Below are positions 49,201 to 57,585 of a stretch of 64,000 nucleotides of DNA, piece after piece (the stretch's first letter is position 1; each line of letters opens with the position of its first letter). A program made the position numbers and the translations under genes. The stretch covers positions 2,392,501 to 2,456,500 of the forward strand of contig NZ_CP049250.1 in the NCBI RefSeq assembly GCF_011046895.1, written 5' to 3'. The stretch comes from Rhizobium rhizoryzae. Its GTDB lineage: Bacteria > Pseudomonadota > Alphaproteobacteria > Rhizobiales > Rhizobiaceae. The notes beneath the pieces are model-generated. The model searched no databases and was not told where the DNA came from. It was given only the letters and a program-made list of their open reading frames with translations.

Positions 49201-52200
49201 GCCCTTCGTGACGGTTTCACTCAGACGGTTGACGCTCTCGGTGCTGACGCGCTCGATCTCGCTCGTGCGTTCGGCCAGACGCTGCGACAGATCCTGTCCT
49301 GCCAGCTCGACCAGTCCGGTCACATCATCGATATGGCCACGGATACGCTGCTCAACACCGCCGAAGGTGGTTTCTATGCGGTCGCCTGTCTGGGCGAGGG
49401 ACGATTCAACGCCAGTCACCGTCTGCTGGACCCGCGCCGACAGGGTCTCTGCTGAACTCTCAATCTCGGTCGCCGCAGAACTGAGACGTTGCGTGATGGT
49501 GCCAGCCGTATTGCGGAGCCGCTCATCAAGGCTGGAACCTGCGGCCTCGATCTGGCTTCGAAGCTGGTCAGCCTGGTTCTCGAACGACATTTCGAGCATG
49601 CCAACGCTTGTGGCGACCGTAGCGCCGATCGACATCGACTGATCGGTCATCAGATCGCTGAGGCGCGTTTGCGCATTGTCCAGCGTAGAGTGTATCGCGC
49701 TTTCGCTGTTCTGCAGCGTGTCGCGCAAACGATCATGGCCGGTATCGAATGCCTTGGCGAAGTTCTCCGCGGCGGAATCGACAACCGTCGAGATCTGCGC
49801 CTGGCCACTGCCGATCACGTCGGTGACACGTGCAATGCCGGTATCCAGGCTACGTTCGATGCTTGAGGTGCTGGAGGCCAGCGCGTTGTCGATCCGCTCG
49901 GCAGCTGTGCCGACGGTCCGATCAATGGCTTCCGCGCCGGTATAAAGCGTCCGGGCAATCTGGTCATGGCGGCTGGCAAGCGTTTGGTCAAGCCGCTGCT
50001 GGTTGTCTTCGTAGGCAGAACGGATGGCTTCCGCCCGCGAGGAGAAGCTCTGTTCGATACGCGCATCGGCCTGCTCGGCCGTCGACATCAGCGATGCTGC
50101 CTTTTCCTCGAACAGCATCGAAAGACGATCTTCATTCAGCGCAAACGTGGTGCTCAGAGAGAGTGCGCGGTCATCAAGCGATTCGCCGATCCGCTCGCCA
50201 GCGCCACTGACGATGGAACCGAGTTCCTCGACGCGGCGACCGAGTTCGCTCTCAATCTGCTGGTGGCCTTCGGTCAAGGTGCGGGATACGCGCTCGGTTC
50301 CGCTGTGGAGAAGGTTGCCAAGCCGCTCCTCACCCGTCGAAAGTGCAGTCGCGAAGGCCGTGGCGCGGTCGTCCAGAACAGAGGTGATCTGCTCGCTGGC
50401 GTTTCCGAGAGTGCCGGACAGCTGATCGACACGGCGTTCCAGATCCGAATCCAGCTGGCGATGACCGTCCGACAGGGTGCGAGCCATGCGCTCAGACTGG
50501 GTATCCAGGACCGAGCCCAGACGATCCTCGGCCAGCGAAAGGGAGGTGCCGAGCGCCAGAGTACGATCGTCCAGGACATCTGCGATACGCTCGCTTGCAC
50601 CAGAAACCGTGTTTGCCAGCTGCTCGACCTGTTGCCCCAGGCCTGTTTCAATCCGATCCCGCGCTGTTGCCAGTCTGCGCTCCGCAGTCTCCACATGCTC
50701 ATCCAGAACCTGTGCGAGCCGATCTTCGCCGAGTGTCAGCCCGGTCGACAGAGCGAGCGTGCGGTCGTCCAGTGTTTCTGCGATACGTTCCGACGCGCCA
50801 GCGACAAGCCCGCCGATCTGGTCAAGACGGCTGCCGAGATTCTCTTCAATTCGCCGATGCGCAGACAGAATCCGGCCTTCGGCATTGTTGGCGTGATCTT
50901 CGAGCGCCTGGGTGAGCCGATCTTCGCCGAGTGCCAGCCCGGTCGACAGAGCGAGCGTGCGGTCGTCCAGTGTTTCTGCAATCCGTTCCGACGCGCCAGC
51001 GACAAGACCGCCAATCTGGTCAAGACGGCTGCCAAGGTTCTCTTCAATTCGCCGATGGGCAGACAGAATGCGGCCTTCGGCATTGTTGGCGTGATCTTCA
51101 AGTGCCTGGGCAAACCGATCCTCGCCGAGAGCGAGACCCGTCGTCAGCGTCATGGCCCGATCGTCAAGCGCTTCGGTAATGCGTCCGGTGACACCCTCGA
51201 CCATTTCGCTGAGTTCGCCGATTCGGCGACCGACACCGGCTTCCAGTTTTTCCTGCGCCTGCACCAATTTGCGCTCGGCGGCATCCGTGCGCTCGTCAAT
51301 AGCGCCGGTGATGCGATCTTCGCTGAGCGACAGGCTGGTGGTCAGGGCAAGCGCATGCTCGCCCATGGAATCCGCAATGCGATCACCAACTTCGCCGACC
51401 AGAGTGCCGAGTTCATTCACGCGCTGACCGAGGTCGCCCTCGATCTTCTGATGAGCCTGCGACAGAACCCGCGATGCCGATTCCGTATGCATCTCAATCG
51501 CTTGTGTCAGGCGATCCTCGCCAACGGAGAGGCTGGTCGTCAGGGCCATGGCCTTGTCGTCTAACGTGTCTGCGATCCGGTCGCTCACGCCGGTCACCAA
51601 TTCGCCCAGTTCGCCCATGCTGCGGGACAGGTTGGTTTCGATGCGGCTTTGACCCTCGCTCAGGACGCGCGACATTCCGCTGATGCGCTCGTCCAGAACA
51701 TTGGCCATGCGGTCCGGTGCATTCAACACAGCAGCTTCGAGAGCCGTGGTGCGAGTGGTGATCGTGCTCTGGAAGCGCGCTTCGCTTTCCTGAAGTGCGG
51801 AGGTGAGCGCTTCGCCGCGTTCGTTCAGAACGGTCTGCATCCGCTCGTGCGCATTGGCGACATTGTCCGTAATGACGGCACTATGTGCCGCAAGAGCGCT
51901 CGCCATTTGCAGGTTTCGGTCATCGAGGTCCTCGATCAGAGCGGCGCTTCGGCTTTCCAACGTCTCCGACAGACCGCGCGTTCTCTCTTCAAGGCCGCCG
52001 AGGAGCGCCTGCTGATGCGAGTTCAGTGTCTGTTCGAGGCGCTGGTTGTTCTGGGCGAGGGCGGTATCAATCGTTGTCTGGCGTTGATCAAGTTCTGATG
52101 TCAGAGCCGCGGCCCTGCTGTCGAAGGTATCCACCAGCGCCGTGCGGCGCGAATCGAGCATTTCCGTCAGGATGGCGGTCCTGATCTCGAGACCGTCCGA

Positions 52201-54087
52201 CAATTGGCCTGCGGTCTGGCTAAAGCTCTCCGTCACGGCGCGACCGCGTGTCTGAAGATCGTCGATCAGGACGCGACCGCGTGTTTCAATTCCTTCATTC
52301 AGAACACGGTTACGTTCTTCCAGCTCAGCAGTCAGCTTGCGGGTCCGGTTATCGAGCACATCGCCCAACTGGCTGGAGCCGCGCTCGAGCGAGCTCTCCA
52401 GAACCTCCTGGCTGGTGCTCAGCGTCGTCGCGATCGAAAGCGAATGATCGGTCAGGGTTGATCCAAGGCGCTCGATACTGGTCGAAAGAATGCCCTCGAT
52501 GGAGTCGGATCCGCCGTTTACCGTTTCGCTGATGCGGGCGAGACTCTCGGTGAGCTTTGAGGCGAGCGTGCCGGAACGCTTGTCGAAGGCTGAGGTGAAA
52601 TGCTCCAGTCCGTCATCGAACGTGGTGCTCAGCTGGCCAATGGAAGCCTGCAGCCGATCCTCGAAGAGACCTGTTCGCAGGTCGAGATCCATGATGGCGT
52701 CATCTGCCGCGGTCTGGAGGCTCTGGCGGAAGCTTGCGCCCTTGTCTTCCAGCGACTGGTTCAGAGACTTGAGGACGGTATTCAGGGAGCCGGTAATCTG
52801 GCGCTCGCCGCCTGTCAGGCTCTCGCTGATCTCGCGGGTACGGGTAACCAGCGTCTCGTTGAGCAGGCGGGTGCGCTCGGCAAGCGCGGCATTGAGCTTT
52901 TCCGTGCTCGCGTCGAGCGTCGAGGCACGGGTTTCAAAATCCCGCAGGATTTCACGGCCACGAGAGGCAAGCGTGGAATTCAGGTTTTCAAGGCGGCTGT
53001 CGAATTCATTCGCCAGGCTGGAGCCGGACGCTCCCAGCGCCTTGACGAGACTTTCCGTCTTGGCGGCCAGAAGCGTGCTCAAAGCTTCTCCTGCTGCGTT
53101 TGAACGCTCCATGAGCGTCGCCGCGCGGGTGTCGATCATCGACGCGAAGGCTTCGCCGGAGGTCGCAAGGCGAACGGCGATTTCCTCCGTTGCCAGCGAC
53201 AGGTCTTCCTTCAACTGATCATGGGCGCCGACGATGGACGAGCGGATGCGTTCAGCGTGATTGACGATCGCGTCGCGCTCCGAGCCCAGTTCATGCACGA
53301 GACCGCGTACGCGAAGCTCGTTGTCGGCATAGCTACGCTCCAGCGCGCTGACTTCCGAGTGGACAAGCGTTTCCAGTTCCGTGGCACGGGCAATGGTCCG
53401 CTCGATGCCTTCGTTCATGGCAGAGACTTCGCGCCGGACGGCCTGACCGACCGACATGATGCGTTCGGATGCAATCGTCTCGGGTTCGGCAAGCCTGAGT
53501 GCGACTTCCGCCATCGAGCGGGCGGCGTTTCGCAGATCCTGTGCGCGCGCCATCATGATCGCGAAGGCGAAGAACAGCATGATCGGCACAATGATGCCGA
53601 CAATCACGGCCAGAATGCCGGGACGCGATACAACGTCTGCCGTGGAGCCTACATCCCAAAGAGCGCTGCCGAAGAGGAGTTGTGCGAGGCCCAGACCTCC
53701 AACGGCCCAGAGGACCGAAATGATTGCCGCGTTGCGGAGCGCCGAACGCATCGAGCCGCTCTCAAGCGATCGCATGATGGCAGAGGTCGTACGCCGACCA
53801 CTATCATTTGCCGGCGCGAATGCGGGCGACTTTGGTGCCACCGGCTCGGAGCCGCCTTTGAGGTTCTCCTGAAACTGGCCCGATCCGCCTCCGGAGGTCT
53901 TCTGCTGCGATGCTGATGAACGCTGCTGCGGTGTTTCTGGCACCGGCGCCTCCTGGGCAGATGATGATGACTTTCGACGCGGCGCTGCCTTGGGCTCCGG
54001 CTCATCGTTGAAGTCGATTTTCAGCGCATCTTCCAGTGCCTGGAATGCGGTCTCGTCCATCGACTCGCTGTGCGGATTCTTTGCCAT
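46294..54087 (-). CDS. gpr: Giant growth-pole-ring (GPR/RgsE)-type coiled-coil protein
   Basis: 2,597 residues. An N-terminal 115-residue cytoplasmic tail (Ser/Pro/Gln-rich) precedes two membrane helices at about 121-141 and 157-180. About 2,100 residues of almost uninterrupted helix follow, with 11-residue (apolipoprotein/hendecad) periodicity, including eight tandem 66-residue units at 792-1319. A Pro/Gln-rich linker (about 2330-2470) leads to a conserved C-terminal domain of some 115 residues (VDLWRRYQRGERDVFTRRLY). This layout matches the GROWTH POLE RING protein of Agrobacterium tumefaciens and RgsE of Sinorhizobium, essential for unipolar growth; those are about 2,100 residues as I recall, so this one is longer. 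The ATG is followed by MAKNPHSESMDE. The assignment rests on architecture, not alignment. Confidence 0.82.
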   Translation of the reverse strand: MAKNPHSESMDETAFQALEDALKIDFNDEPEPKAAPRRKSSSSAQEAPVPETPQQRSSASQQKTSGGGSGQFQENLKGGSEPVAPKSPAFAPANDSGRRTTSAIMRSLESGSMRSALRNAAIISVLWAVGGLGLAQLLFGSALWDVGSTADVVSRPGILAVIVGIIVPIMLFFAFAIMMARAQDLRNAARSMAEVALRLAEPETIASERIMSVGQAVRREVSAMNEGIERTIARATELETLVHSEVSALERSYADNELRVRGLVHELGSERDAIVNHAERIRSSIVGAHDQLKEDLSLATEEIAVRLATSGEAFASMIDTRAATLMERSNAAGEALSTLLAAKTESLVKALGASGSSLANEFDSRLENLNSTLASRGREILRDFETRASTLDASTEKLNAALAERTRLLNETLVTRTREISESLTGGERQITGSLNTVLKSLNQSLEDKGASFRQSLQTAADDAIMDLDLRTGLFEDRLQASIGQLSTTFDDGLEHFTSAFDKRSGTLASKLTESLARISETVNGGSDSIEGILSTSIERLGSTLTDHSLSIATTLSTSQEVLESSLERGSSQLGDVLDNRTRKLTAELEERNRVLNEGIETRGRVLIDDLQTRGRAVTESFSQTAGQLSDGLEIRTAILTEMLDSRRTALVDTFDSRAAALTSELDQRQTTIDTALAQNNQRLEQTLNSHQQALLGGLEERTRGLSETLESRSAALIEDLDDRNLQMASALAAHSAVITDNVANAHERMQTVLNERGEALTSALQESEARFQSTITTRTTALEAAVLNAPDRMANVLDERISGMSRVLSEGQSRIETNLSRSMGELGELVTGVSDRIADTLDDKAMALTTSLSVGEDRLTQAIEMHTESASRVLSQAHQKIEGDLGQRVNELGTLVGEVGDRIADSMGEHALALTTSLSLSEDRITGAIDERTDAAERKLVQAQEKLEAGVGRRIGELSEMVEGVTGRITEALDDRAMTLTTGLALGEDRFAQALEDHANNAEGRILSAHRRIEENLGSRLDQIGGLVAGASERIAETLDDRTLALSTGLALGEDRLTQALEDHANNAEGRILSAHRRIEENLGSRLDQIGGLVAGASERIAETLDDRTLALSTGLTLGEDRLAQVLDEHVETAERRLATARDRIETGLGQQVEQLANTVSGASERIADVLDDRTLALGTSLSLAEDRLGSVLDTQSERMARTLSDGHRQLDSDLERRVDQLSGTLGNASEQITSVLDDRATAFATALSTGEERLGNLLHSGTERVSRTLTEGHQQIESELGRRVEELGSIVSGAGERIGESLDDRALSLSTTFALNEDRLSMLFEEKAASLMSTAEQADARIEQSFSSRAEAIRSAYEDNQQRLDQTLASRHDQIARTLYTGAEAIDRTVGTAAERIDNALASSTSSIERSLDTGIARVTDVIGSGQAQISTVVDSAAENFAKAFDTGHDRLRDTLQNSESAIHSTLDNAQTRLSDLMTDQSMSIGATVATSVGMLEMSFENQADQLRSQIEAAGSSLDERLRNTAGTITQRLSSAATEIESSAETLSARVQQTVTGVESSLAQTGDRIETTFGGVEQRIRGHIDDVTGLVELAGQDLSQRLAERTSEIERVSTESVNRLSETVTKGVSDFERIAGDASNRLDSTFATGTSRVDERLSTMDRAIGIGLENVSKTIEGRAASLATSLRDAIGTAAREFDAEALQASEALTKAGAQFSEQLGSKNEEFARALEERSNEIAGRIGETQNRLAGQAAAVAQAFSEAGNSIMHKVAEAGSLVEKQVGTINESLDAAQQQLDQRGETIRGKLSQTVASIEGTLQSVDQTMVNRGAELRATLNQTADDINTAIEAVDKALEARGEAIRANLDNRTRDLNSMLASRSAELSRLIEEQARPLVNQYAETGRSAAERLVAAAEEGASRVSAAAEGSSVRVRQESASIVEAITARTNETLAAITERTQMAAGTVRNLESGLLRNVEDLVSRLEASNTGISSLIDQAAREIGVTVDQASARLAAADQKLDAAAARFTESSSNAADMVASSSRLLDNNVDRLTHISGHTLGQVGSIVGRFDEYTRVLDQASELLSAAQSNLSSTLTERQDALRALSSGLVQRSEEIETNMRNISTIVEGALQRVEERSAEVGGTIRQNLQSSFTDISRNLDAAQREAAQTAEGMRNVLMSASEQATQAIEGTLSEAEKRSRLLADRMRGGIAGSLADVEKVLADAADKSDATAEHMRDSLRRSVEEAVQRFAGATDEIRRASSDIRRELDDTRSELKRGAFDLPEEAKESAAAMRRAVSEQIKALQDISALVGRSSQSLEVSRPTTPSARVTTTAPAPALAPAPAPMPAPPRAQVARPEAQPQQRIEAQPQPQPQPERMTQRAPAAPQQPTPRYDDFGGGLRGSLPMDRPAPPQAPVQPQSPSASAPRRPESAAQATQTGGWISDLLRGASRDDDGHEERPVQRTHARPAEQPVRNGDSRNPRHMVESLNSLSVDIARAIDHDASVDLWRRYQRGERDVFTRRLYTLKGQQTFDEIQRKYQREPEFRVAVDRYIADFEKLLSDVARTDRDRTVTQSYLTSDTGKVYTMLAHAAGRFNS
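50131..51714 (-). repeat. Eight tandem 198 bp (66-residue) repeats within the giant protein gene
   Basis: Units begin at DRMANVLDER, DRLTQAIEMH, DRITGAIDER, DRFAQALEDH, DRLTQALEDH, DRLAQVLDEH, DRLGSVLDTQ and ERLGNLLHSG, each exactly 66 residues after the last. Shared positions include the G-R-ELG/QIGG segment, the ERIAE/DRIAD segment and LDDRxLALxTxLxLGE. 66 is six times 11, in line with a hendecad helix. A ninth degenerate unit (DRLSMLFEEK) follows. Confidence 0.9.
50725..51120 (-). repeat. Recent near-identical duplication of one 66-residue unit
   Basis: Units 4 and 5 (50923-51120 and 50725-50922) are almost identical in protein and differ at only scattered, mostly third-codon positions in DNA. 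Both share ANNAEGRILSAHRRIEENLG and the following segment. The high DNA identity compared with other units points to a recent unequal exchange. Confidence 0.88.
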
Positions 54088-54551
54088 GCAGGTTACGCCT
54101 CGTTACATACTCGTCCGGCCGATTGCGGTATACGCCGTTGTGCCGCTCGCGAAACCATCAATCAAGCCAACGGCTCTGCGCAGAAAACCGTGCAAAAGCC
54201 GCCTATTCACTTCGCTCCGTACCTTCCTTGCAAACAGGACTTAAGAAAGGCTTGGTCCAATAATTTAGCAGTTGAGAGCGTCATGTTCACACCTGCTGTA
54301 AGCGTACTGTAGTGGCACATTACCGCGTGTTAGACAATTCAGCCTCCCCAGTGTGGATCAACAGCGGGTTGTTGTTAACAGTTTTTAAACCGGATCACGG
54401 ATCGATTCCCGTTAATTTGGTAGCGCTTAGCGCAAATTAACCATAAGCAAAGAAATAGCGTCGCTGCTGTGCCGAAATTAAACCGAACTCCATCCTGTTC
54501 CTTCTTGATGTAGGCTGATCGTAGAGGCCAAGGCAAAAGAGGTATCGGGAC
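54088..54551. other. Divergent intergenic region between the giant protein gene and the Hpt gene
   Basis: 464 bp without a convincing gene. It includes an AT-rich zone at 54360-54450 with TTAACAGTTTTTAAA (a near-CtrA spacing of 6 between TTAA boxes), a GATTC methylation-type site near 54404, and the palindrome described at 54411-54444. It must hold the promoters of both divergent genes. Confidence 0.45.
54411..54444. promoter_or_regulatory. GTTAATTTG/CAAATTAAC palindrome with TTAACCAT (CtrA-like) site
   Basis: Perfect 9 bp arms GTTAATTTG (54411-54419) and CAAATTAAC (54433-54441) have a 13 nt spacer. The right arm runs into TTAACCAT (54437-54444), the 8-mer described for CtrA in alphaproteobacteria. 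It lies 108 bp before the Hpt gene and about 325 bp before the giant protein gene. Confidence 0.45.
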
Positions 54552-54920
54552 ATGGCATCGGCAAGCATCGCATTCGAAGCTCCTTCGCTGGAAAAGCACG
54601 GTCGCATGAGCTCGGGAAGTCCAATTGATCTGGTGCATCTTGCCGTACAGACCATGGGCGACAAGGCGCTGGAAGACGAAATACTGAACCTGTTCGCGCG
54701 GCAGGCGCGCGCCGCCCTCCATGACATGGCGGTTGCCGAAGGCAAGGCACTTTCCGATGTTGCTCATCGGTTGAAAAGCGCAGCGTCCGCTGTCGGTGCG
54801 TTTCGAGTTGTCAAGCATGCCGAGGCGCTGGAAGCCAATCCATCCGATGCAGGGCATCTTGCTTCCATCAGCGCCGCAGTCGTTGAGGCCGAGAACTTCA
54901 TTTTGAAATTGATGCGCTGA
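54552..54920 (+). CDS. Histidine phosphotransfer (Hpt) domain protein
   Basis: 122 residues, almost entirely one four-helix Hpt domain. The phosphoacceptor motif is DVAHRLKSAASAVGA, with the His in HRLKSAA. Such stand-alone Hpt proteins shuttle phosphate between a hybrid kinase and response regulators; in alphaproteobacteria ChpT does this for CtrA but is a different, larger protein. The partner is unknown. ATG behind GAGGTATCGGGAC. Confidence 0.85.
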   Translation: MASASIAFEAPSLEKHGRMSSGSPIDLVHLAVQTMGDKALEDEILNLFARQARAALHDMAVAEGKALSDVAHRLKSAASAVGAFRVVKHAEALEANPSDAGHLASISAAVVEAENFILKLMR

Positions 54921-54974
54921 TCTGAAAGCCTTCGATCAAGGCTCGATTGATTAAGCCCAGATCTCGTTGACTGA

Positions 54975-55364
<390 letters not shown>

Positions 55365-55383
55365 CTGTCTGGTGTAAGCGCGC

Positions 55384-55419
55384 AAAAAAATGCCTCGCCG
55401 CGGATTTTGCAGGCGAGGC
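55384..55419 (-). terminator. Strong minus-strand intrinsic terminator in a gene-free region
   Basis: On the minus strand GCCTCGCC and GGCGAGGC arms (55412-55419 and 55392-55399) are followed by A then seven T residues. No annotated minus-strand gene ends within 550 bp upstream, so it terminates either an unusually long 3' UTR of the DUF922 gene or a separate small transcript. Confidence 0.75.
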
Positions 55420-55800
55420 CAAGGCGGGCGTATCACCATAAGGCGAGGGAGGAGTCACCTTCGGTATCCGGATACGCCGGGAGAACAGGGTCATTCGCGA
55501 ACTCGGGAAACAATGACACGTCATGTGCCGCAGGGGTCAGGCACGTAAAACAAGGGTGCAGCGAACTGCGCAGGTTTAGTGCTCACTGCGGAGATGTGCT
55601 CCGCGCACCGGAAGCTCATTCAAGGGCTCCGTGATCGGAGCGTCCTCGGGCAAAGTTGACGCAGTCATCATCGAGCCAACGCGTCATTGCCGGGAAGTCT
55701 GGATCACCCAAAGACGGTGCATGTCCCGGGTGGCATTCAGTGTTGTGGGCGTTGCCGCATGCGCCGCCTCGCATGCGGCAACGGGACCATAACTTCCAAA
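55420..55800 (-). other. Hairpin-rich region, candidate small RNA or very small gene
   Basis: Several inverted repeats cluster here: GTATCCGGATAC (55464-55475), GTGCC/GGCAC near 55525-55550, GCGGAG/CTCCGC (55588-55604), GCTCC/GGAGC near 55625-55640, and a 13 bp perfect stem CGTTGCCGCATGC/GCATGCGGCAACG (55750-55783). Together with the terminator at 55384 this looks like a structured minus-strand RNA of about 400 nt. A 52-codon open frame (55616-55774, minus, starting MRGGACGNAHNTE) lies inside, without a ribosome-binding site. I could not match it to tmRNA, RNase P, SRP or 6S RNA. Confidence 0.45.
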
Positions 55801-55987
55801 GACGTCTCGTGTTCGTCTCTTTCAGTGAGGCTTAATGTAGCCGTTAACTGACGCAAACTCTATTGGAAGTTTTCACCGATCAATCACGGCATGTCACGCA
55901 AGCTTGACGCAAGTTTCGATGCTGATTCGTTTGTATACAGTTGCTGGCAGGGCAGGGTTGTAATTGGGCTGATTGGATGCCTGAATT

Positions 55988-56605
55988 TCAATTCGCGGAT
56001 GCTGAACGGTTCTTCAGCAGCCGCATCATGCGAGAATCGAAGTTCTTCGACTCGATGATGTCGAACTGGAGCTGATCGCGATCATGATCCTCGATCATGC
56101 TCTTGGTCAGGCGACCGACTTCGCTTTCGAGTTCCTTGCATGTCTTGCGGGAACCAAGAGACTGCAAACTGTTCTCCAGTTTTCTCGCATAGCCACGCGC
56201 AATTTCGGCATGCCGTTCCTCATGTCGCTTGATATCGGCCGAGAGCGTATCCCAGATCAGGCCAAGCGTGTCTGTCGCTTGTCTGCGATTGACCCAGCGG
56301 GGCAGGGTAATATGGGTCTTCAGCGTGACGTTCACGTCGCCGATCGAGCAGTTCCGATCTGTTTCGAGATATGTCACTTCACCGCCAAACTTGATCTGCG
56401 TGGCGCCGGGGTGTCTGAAACCCGTCGAGCGGGTCAGTGGGCCGTGCTTCTGGAGCTGATCGTCCAGATCGTCTGCCGTTCGCCCGCTGATCGAGAAATA
56501 GGAATAGGTCTTCGTGATGCGCGGACTTGCGCCAGCGAGCAGTGGAACAAGCAGAACGACGAGCATTGCGCCGAAAACGCTACTGATGCGGCGGGCGACC
56601 AACAT
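55988..56605 (-). CDS. DUF922 putative periplasmic zinc protease
   Basis: 205 residues from ATG 56603-56605. A signal peptide (SSVFGAMLVVLLVPLLAGA) comes first. The DUF922 core follows: FSISGRTADDLDDQLQKHGP, then a zinc-site HEERH at residues 118-122 (HExxH) within DIKRHEERHAEIARGYARKL. The family is annotated as a secreted Zn-dependent protease by motif; activity is unproven. It is divergent from folP, with 107 bp between starts. Confidence 0.82.
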   Translation of the reverse strand: MLVARRISSVFGAMLVVLLVPLLAGASPRITKTYSYFSISGRTADDLDDQLQKHGPLTRSTGFRHPGATQIKFGGEVTYLETDRNCSIGDVNVTLKTHITLPRWVNRRQATDTLGLIWDTLSADIKRHEERHAEIARGYARKLENSLQSLGSRKTCKELESEVGRLTKSMIEDHDRDQLQFDIIESKNFDSRMMRLLKNRSASAN

Positions 56606-56712
56606 TCTGTGCCTTATTGAGATTGCAGTTGGCGGAAGCTTGGGGCATAGCCGTCGCCATCGCAACAGCGCGAGCGCGAAAATTTTCGTTACCCAAGGCT
56701 ATTGAGGCAAAC

Positions 56713-57585
56713 GTGATATCTCCCGGCAACAGACTATGGACAGTGGGAAGAGACCGGACACTGCCATTGGGTCCGACAGGACATCTGATGGCGATCATCA
56801 ACGTGACGCCCGATTCCTTTTCGGATGGCGGTCGCCACATGAATGTCGATGTAGCCGTAGCCCATGCGCTCAAGGCGGTTGAGGAGGGTGCGGTCATTCT
56901 GGACATCGGCGGCGAGTCGACCCGGCCAGGTGCAGAGCCGGTGACGCCGCTGGAAGAGCAACGCCGCATTCTCCCGGTTATTGAAGCGCTGGCGAACAGC
57001 ACGGATTGCCTGATCTCGGTAGATACTTACCGGGCCGAGACCGCAATGCTTGCGCTGGAAGCGGGTGCTCATATCGTGAATGACGTGTATGGTCTGCGCC
57101 ATGACCCTGCCATGACAACGGTGGTTGCCGAGACCGGCGCAGGGCTCATCATGATGCATACCGGGCGCGGTCGCGAAGCCGAAAAACTTGCCGACGTCAT
57201 CGACGATCAGCGCTTCTTCTTCTCCCGGCAAATGGATGTTGCTGCCAAGGGCGGTATTGACCGAGACCGCATCATTCTTGATCCAGGTTTCGGTTTTGCC
57301 AAGGACCGGGACGAGGATTTTTCGCTCATGGCGCGCTTCGAAGAGCTGACCAGTCTCGATATGCCGCTTCTTGTTGGGACGTCCCGCAAGCGCTTCATCG
57401 GGTTCACGACGGGCCGAGATCAGGCCGATCAGCGGGACGTTGGAACAGCGGCGACTACGACAATGCTGAGACTGGCGGGGGCTTCCCTGTTCCGGGTTCA
57501 TAATGTTGCCGTCAATCGCGATGCACTACGCATGGCGGATGCCGTGCTGCAGGCGCGCGGCGCCGATACGGAGACGGACAATTGA
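56713..57585 (+). CDS. folP: Dihydropteroate synthase
   Basis: 290 residues. It joins 6-hydroxymethyl-dihydropterin pyrophosphate and p-aminobenzoate; it is the sulfonamide target. Signature 1 is MAIINVTPDSFSDGGRH and signature 2 GAVILDIGGESTRPGA; DPGFGFAKDRDEDF and LVGTSRKRFIG are also present. I place the start at GTG 56713 behind TTGAGGCAAAC; the frame remains open upstream to 56617, but that part does not resemble DHPS. First gene of folP-folB-folK. Confidence 0.93.
   Translation: MISPGNRLWTVGRDRTLPLGPTGHLMAIINVTPDSFSDGGRHMNVDVAVAHALKAVEEGAVILDIGGESTRPGAEPVTPLEEQRRILPVIEALANSTDCLISVDTYRAETAMLALEAGAHIVNDVYGLRHDPAMTTVVAETGAGLIMMHTGRGREAEKLADVIDDQRFFFSRQMDVAAKGGIDRDRIILDPGFGFAKDRDEDFSLMARFEELTSLDMPLLVGTSRKRFIGFTTGRDQADQRDVGTAATTTMLRLAGASLFRVHNVAVNRDALRMADAVLQARGADTETDN

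Noticed and set aside
50131..51714. Possible CRISPR-like repeat array
   Set aside because: The 198 bp periodic units are in-frame coding repeats without short direct repeats and unique spacers.
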